DNA from: Ustulina deusta
Lineage: Eukaryota > Ascomycota > Sordariomycetes > Xylariales > Xylariaceae
Length of the DNA stretch: 64,000 nucleotides
Reading direction: 5' to 3'
Assembly (NCBI GenBank): GCA_023159155.1
Contig: JAJNNX010000065.1
Span: 1-64,000, forward strand
The notes under the pieces are model-generated. The model was not told the origin of the DNA, searched no databases, and was given only the letters and a program-made list of their open reading frames with translations. The position numbers and the translations under genes are program-made. How positions within the stretch are numbered: the first letter of the stretch is position 1; every line of letters starts with the position of its first letter. Below, piece by piece: positions 34,554 to 43,719 of this stretch.

Positions 34554-35468
34554 ATGGCGGATTGGACGTCAGACGGCATCGCGTCCACATCGCTCGCCCT
34601 GGCCCCGGCCCTGGCCCCCAAGATCGCGACGTACTCGCTCCAAGCGCCCGGACACCCCGACATTGAAGTGGCCCAAGCTGCGCACCGCATCCGTCTGGTC
34701 AACCACTGGCGTCTCGAGCCCGGCACGCGCGTCCTCGAGCTGGGATGCGGCCAGGGCAGCGCCACCGCCGTGCTGGCCGAAGCCGTGGGTGAGTCGGGCC
34801 ACGTCGACGGCGTCGATCCGGCCGAACCAGACTACGGCGCTCCGTTCACGCTGTCCCAGGCCCAGCAGCACCTCTCGGCAAGCCCCGTCGGGCACCGCAT
34901 CGCCTGGCATCGCGCCACGCCGCAGCAGTTCCTCCTGTCTGCCGCCGACCGCGTCTGGGACGTCGCCGTCCTGGCCCATTGCATCTGGTATCTCGCGTCC
35001 GAGCGGGAGCTCGAGGACATCTTGGCCGCCCTGCACGGACGCGTCGGACGGCTCTGCGTTGCTGAGTACGCCCTCCACGCCACCGAGAAGGCTGCCCTCC
35101 CGCACGTCCTAGCTGTCCTGGCAAGGGGGGCCCTGGAAAGCTGCAAGGCGGAAAGCACCGAGAACGTGCGCTCTCCGCTCAGCCCGTCTGCCATCAAGAA
35201 CGCAGCCCGCAGGTCCCGTTGGGAATGCACTCGCGAGACCACCCTCGTTCCCGAGCCCGGCCTTCTCGACGGCTCTTGGGAGGTGGGCACCGTCATGAGC
35301 GACCACTTCTCGCGCGAAGTGGAGAAAGCCGTGTCAGATGAGAGGATGAGAACCGTCATTGCATCAACGCGAGATGCCGCCGCGGCTGCTGTGGCCGCTC
35401 TGGATGGAGCGAAGGTGCGCACTATGGACGTCTGGGCTGCCACTTTCGCCCCGTCGGCTTCATGTTGA
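34554..35468 (+). CDS. Class I SAM-dependent methyltransferase
   Basis: This 304-aa single-exon protein has the SAM-binding motif I VLELGCGQGSA at residues 60-70, followed at the right spacing by an acidic residue ending beta-2 (VDGVDPAE, about 84-91). DVAVLAHCIWYL (about 139-150) resembles motif II/post-II of class I enzymes. Its substrate cannot be told from the sequence. It has no signal peptide or membrane segment, so it is probably cytosolic. The start (GAAATGG) follows an A-rich leader. Neighbours give no pathway hint. The fold assignment is firm and the function is unknown. Confidence 0.88.
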   Translation: MADWTSDGIASTSLALAPALAPKIATYSLQAPGHPDIEVAQAAHRIRLVNHWRLEPGTRVLELGCGQGSATAVLAEAVGESGHVDGVDPAEPDYGAPFTLSQAQQHLSASPVGHRIAWHRATPQQFLLSAADRVWDVAVLAHCIWYLASERELEDILAALHGRVGRLCVAEYALHATEKAALPHVLAVLARGALESCKAESTENVRSPLSPSAIKNAARRSRWECTRETTLVPEPGLLDGSWEVGTVMSDHFSREVEKAVSDERMRTVIASTRDAAAAAVAALDGAKVRTMDVWAATFAPSASC

Positions 35469-36569
35469 TGTGGCTCAACGAAAAGACAGTATACCAGACA
35501 CTATTCCTCACTGCCGTCTTTAATTAGATATGTCGTGTCGCAGAAGTGCAGTGGGAGAACAACACACATTACAGGCATTGCTGCTCTTCACAACGCCAAC
35601 TCTATGGTGAAGTAGCCATCAGGGAGGCGCTCGGTATTGGCGCTTAGTGGAGGGAGGTAAATACGGGAGGCATTATTTACCTTTTTCTTTTCTTTTTTCT
35701 GAACTAAAATTTTGAATTCTTGCATGGGCTTCCCTCGTGTGTGCAGAACTTTTGCGCCTGCAAGCGAAACCCAGAGGTACTGGACTTGCTGTTCCCATGG
35801 ATCTGGCTGGACAGGTTGATATCACGCGGATGGATTAGCTTCGCTTTTTTTTTGGGGGGGGGGGGGGGGGGAGTTGCTGAGTAGACCTCGGATCAACTTT
35901 GTGCTTGCTGGCTAACCAATTCCTCGCCGAGTTATCCTAATCTAGGTGTCCGCCAGAAAGTTCTTTTCTTCCCGCTTACTCCCCTCGCCCCAACTAGACT
36001 TGTCCACGACCAGCAACTGTGCTTGATTAGTACCGGGGGATGGCGCATACTTCGCTGATCTAGCCGAGAGGAGGGCCGTAGAAAGCCCAGTAACTTGACT
36101 GCAAGTTCCAGAGTGTTGGAATCGTTGCTTACTTACCTAAGTAGATGTCTTCCGTTCTCCGACCCATCTTTGAAACGGCCTCCTCGCATCCCTTGTTCGA
36201 CGTGTTAAGAACCAGACATAACAGTCTTACTCTGAGCCAAAAAAAAAACTAGGATAAACCATCCAACGCAGTTATCTGCATATGTACCTATGTCATCATT
36301 TTGCTGCCATGTCTTGGTGTGCACATCGTATCAACTAGCCAGACCATGTTATACCTAAATTTTGCTCGGACACACCTCAGAGAAGTTTAAACCATAAAAT
36401 CAGCATATAGACAACCCCTCCCCGGGCGAGCTGGAGATGCTGGGCAATCGCACCTATCCATCATCGCGACCTAATTCAACTCCGTTAATAATACGAAACC
36501 CATATTCAAGGACAAAGAACACATTCACCCACGTTGTATCACGTTTGAGCAACTAAACAAGTACGCAAG
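35469..36569. other. Intergenic, no gene recognised
   Basis: The stretch contains a T9G18 homopolymer pair at 35,845-35,871 and some TACCTA motifs. The part before 36,570 is CA-rich and is the likely 5' leader of the next gene. Confidence 0.6.
35845..35871. repeat. Homopolymer pair T9 then G18
   Basis: Nine T are followed by eighteen G. The exact run length should be treated with caution because such tracts are error-prone. Confidence 0.9.
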
Positions 36570-37583
36570 ATGGCACGCCTGCCGATCCCGTCGTCTGTTC
36601 CCCCCAACTCCGAAGAGGCGGGTCGACGATTCCAACTTCCAGCGAGAAACGAGAAGAGAACGCAGGCCTCGACCATGTTTAGTACCACGGCGAAGAACCT
36701 GACCTCCAACATCCCATTCCGATGGCGTCAGGGTCAGGTTGACATTTTTGAGGATTGGATCCGCTCACGGGGTCCCAACGCCGCGACGGCTGATCTTGTG
36801 CCCTTGCTGCGCGCGCTAGATCTCGACGGATACGAGGACGTTAAGAATAAGGATGGGGAATGCGTGCATGACCTGATCATTACCAAAGTCCGCCGCAAGA
36901 TCTCGCGGACGAAGGACTCGGTCGCTACACAAAGGGAGACTACTAGGGAGATGCAGGCTACGACAGACGGAGCACGGATAAAATGCGAGAAGGGAGCATC
37001 GGAGCATCAGGTTGATGTTTTAACGCCCATGGCCCCTGCTCTGCCGAAGTTTGTCGACGACTTTATTGAAAGAGGACTGCCACCTGACAAGCGGCAGCCT
37101 AGGATTATCCCAAAGGACTATCGCTCTATGCCGCCCACGAAGTATGGTGCCGGTGATACACTGGTGGATCATATGCCACCGAACTCTTGGGAAGGCGTCC
37201 CCGAGATTCCTCATGGCCCCGGACCGGCATCTCCGGCAGACCCGCGTTGGTCGTCGAGTCGTCCGAAAGCCCCGGGCTCGAACACTGCCACGAAAGGCTC
37301 ATCTAATAGATCTGAGTCTACATCAGACTCGGAATTTCACTGCGCGTGGACACCACCCTCGCGCCCTCGTCGCGTCGTGGACTTGAGAACGAGCCGTGGT
37401 CGCAGAAATCATCATCTTGAGGCTTGCATAGAGAAGCTGAAACACGCCATGAAGGAGCTCTCGTTGGAGATTAACAACCTACCCGACGACACCGACGCTG
37501 CCGCGTTGGAAACTGCGGCTTACGATGCAACGCTTGAGGTCGAGCATTTGGATAACTTGATTTACGAATATATTACACACTGA
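36570..37583 (+). CDS. Hypothetical protein, no recognised family
   Basis: This 337-aa single-exon frame starts at an ATG after an AC-rich leader. Residues 1-45 are Pro/Ser/Arg-rich and probably disordered. A folded-looking segment (about 48-110) contains IPFRWRQGQVDIFEDWIRSR and LVPLLRALDLDGYEDV. A charged linker follows, then a Pro-rich part with KYGAGDTLVDHMPPNSWEG (about 190-215) and a Ser-rich stretch. The last 50 residues form a predicted amphipathic helix or coiled coil (LEACIEKLKHAMKELSLEINN, then LEVEHLDNLIYEYI). There is no signal peptide or membrane segment. I do not recognise it. Codon use resembles neighbouring genes and the frame is long, so it is probably real. It is the last gene before the accessory-looking region. 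Confidence 0.65.
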   Translation: MARLPIPSSVPPNSEEAGRRFQLPARNEKRTQASTMFSTTAKNLTSNIPFRWRQGQVDIFEDWIRSRGPNAATADLVPLLRALDLDGYEDVKNKDGECVHDLIITKVRRKISRTKDSVATQRETTREMQATTDGARIKCEKGASEHQVDVLTPMAPALPKFVDDFIERGLPPDKRQPRIIPKDYRSMPPTKYGAGDTLVDHMPPNSWEGVPEIPHGPGPASPADPRWSSSRPKAPGSNTATKGSSNRSESTSDSEFHCAWTPPSRPRRVVDLRTSRGRRNHHLEACIEKLKHAMKELSLEINNLPDDTDAAALETAAYDATLEVEHLDNLIYEYITH

Positions 37584-38059
37584 GGAAACCCCCCACCACC
37601 CCCCTCCAAGTCCTTCAAAAAAAAAAAGATGCGAGGGTGGAGGAATAAAGGGGTAGGATACTAGTTTGTTTACTTGAGACCTGGCCTATGTTGAATAGAT
37701 TATTCTAGGCCTGCACATCGATTCTATGTCCGGCTGATCGCTAGAGTGGAAACACGATTATCTGTTTGGTATTACGCGCGCTCGCTACTTAGATGTGAAT
37801 CTAATGATATAAACATCTAGTTCCATGAAAATCCTACTCCGAATATACACCATAACTTTGGGCATTCCATCCTATCCCTTCCATCTTTCACAACTCATCA
37901 CACTTCTCATTTACCTCATCAACACCAACGTATCTTCATCACCTTCTATATCACTAAGTTCCTCACTTCGGGGAGTTCATTACATGCATAGTTCTCCATT
38001 CAGTTCTTTATCCTCGAGTGCTGTATTGTTGACAGCTCTCCATCTTCACGTTTTTGATC
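37584..38059. promoter_or_regulatory. Intergenic region ending in a pyrimidine-rich 5' leader
   Basis: No gene is recognised before 37,860. From about 37,860 to 38,055 the + strand is strongly C/T-rich with TCATCACC and CATCTTCAC motifs, as in many filamentous-fungal 5' leaders. This supports a transcript starting here and reading into the ATG at 38,060. Confidence 0.5.
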
Positions 38060-38523
38060 ATGGACTCAGCCAACCAGCCATTCAACTCGGGTAATATTTA
38101 TAGTGATGCTTCTTCGATGTCTACATTCTTGTTTGCTAGCTATGCTGTAGGCTTTTAGAATTTGACACTTGCGGAACAAAAATTTTCCTCAACCTTGAAT
38201 GTTTCTACCCTTTTGTGAAACCTGTGACATGTGCTTATTTGTATCTTGGTATTCTAAGAGTTCTAGGCATTGTGATGATGTTATTTACTGTTTTATATAG
38301 GCCACCATGAATACTTATTTTGACAATTTAAGGACCAAATGGATATTTTAACTACAACAGGCGGTGGGATGTTCTTATTGAATACCTCGGTACATATACG
38401 CCCGAAGCACTAAAACCGGGCGACATGAAGTTGAAATACTGCCTTAGTATCAAGGGCAGCGCACTTGCTGTGCCATGCGGCGTTTGCATGGCAACACACT
38501 TTAATTATAAGGTGAAGAAGTAA
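38060..38523 (+). CDS. Candidate two-exon small protein (73 aa), unrecognised
   Basis: The proposed exons are 38,060-38,090 and 38,333-38,523. The ATG follows a pyrimidine-rich leader. The intron (242 bp, GTAATA donor, TTTAAG acceptor) is longer than others in the window and has no clear branch site, so this model is tentative. The spliced frame stays open and gives MDSANQPFNSG joined to PNGYFNYNRRWDVLIEYLG, ending ATHFNYKVKK. The second exon has balanced, non-repetitive amino-acid content with three Cys and several aromatic residues. There is no signal peptide. I recognise no family. The alternative is a decayed gene fragment. RNA evidence over the proposed junction would decide it. Confidence 0.4.
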
Positions 38524-39913
38524 CGTCCGCATCGCGGGGGAAGGCTGCGCAAGAGACCTACTTCTCCACCTGGGTGATAGGCTGTGGGGTCCGCTAGGGT
38601 CTAAGCTACTTAGGGTTGTGGGGCACCAGCCACCATACTAGCCACACATTAGCCACACACCCCTATTGCCAACAGATCTAACTACCATACATACAACGTC
38701 TCCTTGTGATAGCCACCAATGCAGCCGTATGCAATCGCCACCCATATACCCATATGGCTGTAAGGCACAGAGCCGCAACTCTTAGCAAACCTAGTGGCTA
38801 GTAACTGTGAGTTAGAAGAAAGGCTCCGCGAGTAAGCTTCATCGACAGATAAACCCGCCCTACTCCAAGCCGTCTGTAAAAGACCTCGACAATATCTTCC
38901 AGTTCTTCAACTCTTTGCCTGCGCTGGGGTCGCATGGACGCCGGTACGCAGACATTTAGCAAGCGTACTGTTGATTATTTCTTTGGTATTAATGGGGATT
39001 TTGGTTCTCTTGAATAACATCTTCGTGACGACACCTTAACACCATGCCATAAGAATCTTGCAAACAAACTTGATGTTATAGTGCATTACCATACGTTTTA
39101 CCCGAAATAGGCGTGGCTGGAGACAACTAAGGGCCAATTCCCAAAAGGTACCTGCTGTATTAAAATGTGCTAGCACCTGCACCCTTTGTTAGGATTGAGG
39201 ATTGTCCTCTCACGATTCAGGGGCAAATCAATATAAAATTTCGGTTGAAACTGTGATTTTCGCAAGGTCAGAACTCCTAACTAGTATGTAGGATTTGTGG
39301 GATCTAAAAGAGATATGTGCACTACTCAAGGCAATGGGTAACGGAGTGCAATATCAAGCTCAGCAAATTCTTCTTTTCCACAAAAGTGGTGTACCTAAAT
39401 ATTGATTCGGGCGGTATTTTCTCTTGTTGGAGTTGCAGCGTCATTTTACAACGCCGAATGAGCTCGAAACCGTCCATCGTGCCTTATGAGCTACAAAACT
39501 TCAAACAGGCATTGCTACTGCCCAAGCATAAATTATCAAGTATTTTAAACAGGAATTCAGACAGCTAGCATACCTAAAGTATCGAGGTTGCGAGGCTACA
39601 AGTACTGCTTCCTCCCTCTCCTCCAAAACCCTGTTGTCTAGGTGATTTGCGTATCAGTTGTATTCACCCAAACGTATACATAGGTACTTAACTGAACAAC
39701 CCCCCGTGGAAGGTGGTAGAGATTATTGTTTTGTGCGAGTCCATAACCTTGCGCTCTTTCCTAGTATCAAAATATTCCTCGAGTGCAGAGGTAATTCAAC
39801 CACGCCCATCCTGCAAATCACTTCTTTCCTAGGGTCACTTCCCGAACTCGTTTGGGTTGTCAGCATCATTCTACCACCTTGCATCCAACTTCCTCGTGAT
39901 CTACACAGATCCC

Positions 39914-40038
39914 GTAAGTTTTTTTTCGCTTCTTGTATTTCGAATTCCTCATCATTGACGGAAGGGTTCTGTTCTTTATCGTCACTCCAGCTCGGAAGCT
40001 AGGCGGAGTCATCCTCCCCCATGTGCTAACTTTTCCAG
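39914..40038 (+). other. Probable 5'-UTR intron of the SNF2-family gene
   Basis: It has a GTAAGT donor, a TGCTAAC branch site and a TTTTCCAG acceptor at ideal spacing (125 bp). The sequence between this intron and the ATG at 40,110 contains an in-frame TGA, so it lies in the leader and not in coding sequence. Confidence 0.55.
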
Positions 40039-40067
40039 GGCTTTGTCCCATTTGACTCTAACGGAAC

Positions 40068-40076
40068 ATGACCTAA
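40068..40076 (+). promoter_or_regulatory. Minimal upstream ORF (ATG ACC TAA)
   Basis: A two-codon uORF lies 34 bp before the SNF2 start codon in the proposed 5' leader. It could lower translation of the main frame. The evidence is positional only. Confidence 0.35.
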
Positions 40077-40109
40077 GGGTAACGCTGTACAATCCTGTGT
40101 ACCAACGTG

Positions 40110-43066
40110 ATGGGGGGCTATTCCTCTTCTCCAACCGCGCAGGCCGGCGGTGGTATTACTGGTGCGGATCTGAGAATTGCAGCGCGGCATGCCAATAAAC
40201 ATGATGACCGAGGTAAGAACCAAATTACGCCCAGTGTTGAACGGAAAGAACATACGCGCTAAAGGTCTGCATTAGATGCCCGAGCGCTTCCTGGAGACGA
40301 GGATGAGCAACACTATTCCTTTGTACTCCCTTTAGTCCCCAAGAAGCGATCTATTGACAACGAAGGAGACCGCCAAAAGAAAAGAGTGGAAATAGACAAT
40401 ACTAGCAGCGCTCGACTTCACTCCTATAGTGCATTCTTGCCTGACACTTCGATGAACTCGAAAGAAAAGTCTCGGGAAGAACTACGCCAAGCAATCCTTG
40501 CCGTGGGCAAAGGTATCTCGTTCACTAGAGCAAAAGCAGAACATCTAAACAGAGTGGCACGAGCACTTGGCTTACACGACTGCCAAGGCCCTGATGACAA
40601 ATGGTCTATTGAAGGTTTACTCCAGCCTCTTTATCCGCACCAACTTTTAGCTGTATACTTCATGCTAAAACGCGAACTGTCTAAAAAAGCCCCATGGGGT
40701 GGTTTAAATGCAGATGCCATGGGTTTAGGGAAGACGGTAGAAACCCTAGCTACGGTGGTGATGAACCGGCCTGATGAGCACGATCTCCACGAAGGCAGAA
40801 AGGCCACTCTGTGGGTTGCACCCCCCAGTTCACATTCTCAAGTCCGAGAAGCAGTGCGAAAGTTTTGCTGCGAGAAAAAAGTGCCCAATGTCCTCATATA
40901 CAACAAAGCGGCTCTAACAAAGATCCACGGGGATGATCTGGACAGTTTTCTCCAGGAACAAGACATCATGTAAGTCTAAATGCAATCTATGATTAGCAGA
41001 TAGGCTGTTACTGATTGGAATAACAGCATTGTCGGTTACGAAAGTTTAATTCGAGACTGTCCCGCTCAACTCATCACTAAGGATGACCGGACACACATGT
41101 CCCCGGAGGAGTTCAAAACGAATCATATAAACAGTTTTGGACCACTAACGAAGATGAAATTCTATCGGGTTATCCTGGATGAGGCTCATCGGATCAAGAA
41201 TATTGAATCGCGGTGTATGTCATTTGAGTCTCCTCGTTCCCTTATTGCCGCTAGAATGTGTACATGAGACTAATTGGTGGTATGTTTAGCATTTCGTGCG
41301 TGTCTCTGTCTTGATACCAAATATCGCTGGTGCCTTACGGGCACACCGCTTCTTAATTCCGCCTCAGGCAAGTGAGCTGTACTTTCCTAAGTCTCCGTGG
41401 TATGCTAACTGGAACCAGAGATCTACCCATATCTGCTTTTCCTCCAAGTACCCCAAGTCAAAGACATGAGCTGTACTTTTGAAGAACTTTGTGACGCAGA
41501 TGAGGTAGGTGTGTAGTCACAGGCTCTGACACTCTCGCTAACTGTGTCCTCTAGGGTCCAACCGAGCTCGGTCAAATTCTGAAGACTATAATGATACGCA
41601 GGTGTGTAAAAGATGGTTCAGCTAAAGGCCAGAATTAGCTCTAACGAATATATAGAATTAGCAAAGATACCATTCTTGGCCGACAGTTGATCGAATTGCC
41701 CATTGAACATCACGAAACCATCTTAGTCACCCAAACACAGGAGGAAAGGGCAATCTACAAGTATTTGATGTCGAGCCCGATTTCTAATGCGTACAAAAAC
41801 TAACAAGATGCGTATAGGTGGTTCGGTAGGCGCGCTCGTGAAAATTTCAATAGCCAACTCAGCCGTCACAGGTTGGTTCACAAAAAAAAAGAAAAAGGCA
41901 AAGAGAGGCAGCCGTTCTCCATAGTCGAAATCCTGCGACTCCGTCAAATGTCTTGCGATCTAAGCCTCATCGAGTACATGATAAATACTAGCGAGGTTAA
42001 TATTGTTTCTGACATGGTATCGGGTCTAGCACACCATAGCGAGGCAAACGTGTTCTACGACATGATTGCCCAGTGGTGTGAAGACCAAAAACGCGCAAAT
42101 TTGACCAGCGCGACTTTGCAATCCCAGTCAACCGTCAGTGGAAACGAGGCAAACGCCTCAGCTTCGAGACAAGAAGGTCCCAAATATCTCCAGAAACCAA
42201 AGCTTCCATTCGCGTCTCGATATTTCGCCAACGATGAACGAAATAGTGGCCAGCCCATGATCTTAGGCTCGAAGATGCAAGCCGTCAAGGAGTCTATTCA
42301 AAAACATTTAACGGATGGTCCCAACGACAAGCTGCTCATTTTTAACGAGTTTCTATATTGTGCCAATATTATTAGATACATCCTTGATGAATTGGAGATC
42401 AAACATCTATATTACTTCGGTACTCAAAGCCAAGACGATCGCAACGAGGCGGTCGAAACTTTCAAGCATGATCCTGAGCTCAAGGTGATGGTACGTTGTC
42501 AATGCTTACTTAGTAACGCAGCTAACATAACGATACAGGTCCTTTCGATGAGATGTGCAAGCGAGGCCCTTAATTTAGCATTTGCCAACCGCGTGATAGT
42601 TGTTGAACCTTGGTGGAACAAAGGCCTTGAAGAGCAGGCATTTGGACGCGTGTACCGCCTCGGCCAGGAGAAACAAACCTACCACACGAGAATCATAGCA
42701 AAGAAGACCATAGAGACTTCTATGGTGTCGCTGCAGGATGCAAAGGAAATATCCATTGCCGATGCACTTGAAGGCAAATTCTCTGGCGAGATCAGTGCAT
42801 TACAGCAGAATGCGGGTCTGTTCGGCCGCGTTGGGTATGATAATGATGGAAACATTATCTCGGTAAGCGATGATGAGGACTCTGACTCAGACTCAGATTC
42901 AGGCCGGAGTTTGGGCTACAGTAGTGGTGATGAGGACTCTGACTCAGACTCAGATTCAGGCCGGAGTTTGGGCTACAGTAGTGGTGAAGAGGACTCAGAC
43001 TCAAATTCAGGCCGGGGTTTGGGCTACAGTAGTGGCGAAGAGGATTCTGATAAGGAAAGCCTTTAG
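40110..43066 (+). CDS. SNF2-family DNA-dependent ATPase/helicase-like protein
   Basis: Nine exons (40,110-40,212; 40,276-40,969; 41,027-41,214; 41,290-41,367; 41,419-41,504; 41,555-41,601; 41,656-41,760; 41,818-42,490; 42,539-43,066) encode 833 aa, with all phases consistent. The introns are 48-75 bp; the fourth uses a GC donor (CAG/GCAAGT). Helicase motifs in order are PLYPHQ (Q-like), AMGLGKT (182-188, motif I), DEAH (317-320, motif II), LTGTPLLN (motif III), VLSMRCASEALNL (motif V) and QAFGRVYRLGQ (691-701, motif VI). All are intact, so the ATPase should be active. The C-terminus has Asp/Ser tandem repeats. There is no RING, bromo- or chromodomain. Such SNF2 proteins are nuclear chromatin or repair translocases; Rad5/Rad16-like is possible but not shown. 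The gene lies in the accessory-looking region next to the NLR. Confidence 0.85.
42872..43054 (+). repeat. 57-bp coding tandem repeat in the SNF2 C-terminus
   Basis: Two identical 57-bp copies (42,872-42,928 and 42,929-42,985) encode DEDSDSDSDSGRSLGYSSG. They are followed by a 51-bp diverged copy (42,986-43,036) and a partial one. All units are multiples of three, so copy number can change without frameshift. Confidence 0.92.
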
Positions 43067-43719
43067 CTCGTGTGCGGATGCTGGGAGCCGCAAGAACATC
43101 GATGATGGATCTTGGAGCCTGTTAAAGGGAAGAGCTCCTGGTTTTGGTGAGCTCTTGTGTTTATTTTTGAGCCAGTACAAGATACTCGGCTAAACGGATA
43201 ATGCTCTTGTTTTTTTTTTTGACAGATGTCAGCTACTAATCCTCGAGTCACAAGTCGAGCAACCGAGAATAATAATCAACACCGAGATAGCTATTGCTTA
43301 GCTAACAGAATAAGATAAAAGGATAAAACCCAAAGTGTGAATGCAGCCTGTTAATTATGTCTCCCCTTAAGTTCATTCTTAGAACCCGTGAATCATGTTC
43401 ATCAAAGGCGCTATCTAAAAGACGTTGTAGTTGGGCATATAACTACAACGCTCTCTACGGATCGAGCCGCTAGATGGAAGACCATATTCTTCGGATAAAG
43501 ACGATATAATTAGTTGGCTTGGCTTGAACACTGTAACCTAACAGCTCTCGCGTTAATAAAATTTTCTTTAGCGGCCGAGCAATGCAGTGTGGTCGTATTT
43601 CTCCGTAACTAAACCCATTTCACTCCTCTCCCCAATCGTATAAGCCGCAACACTATTGCTCGGATGAAATGTAACAAGTATCCCTCCTAGACCTGGGTTT
43701 GAAATCTATATTAATGCTG
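43067..43719. other. Convergent intergenic region
   Basis: This stretch lies between the 3' ends of the SNF2 gene (+) and the NLR gene (-). No gene is recognised. Confidence 0.55.

Larger units (their letters stand above)
38524..40109. other. Intergenic, no confident gene; contains the SNF2 5' leader
   Basis: A short frame starting with an ATG at about 38,935 (MDAGTQTFSKR) follows a CT-rich stretch but stops within 30 codons, and I could not extend it by splicing. The last 200 bp carry a consensus 5'-UTR intron (39,914-40,038) of the SNF2 gene. Nothing else is recognised. Confidence 0.5.

Noticed and set aside
38600..38900. Possible small DNA transposon or MITE (several GCCACAC / CCACCAT words)
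   Set aside because: I could not find terminal inverted repeats or a target duplication around it.
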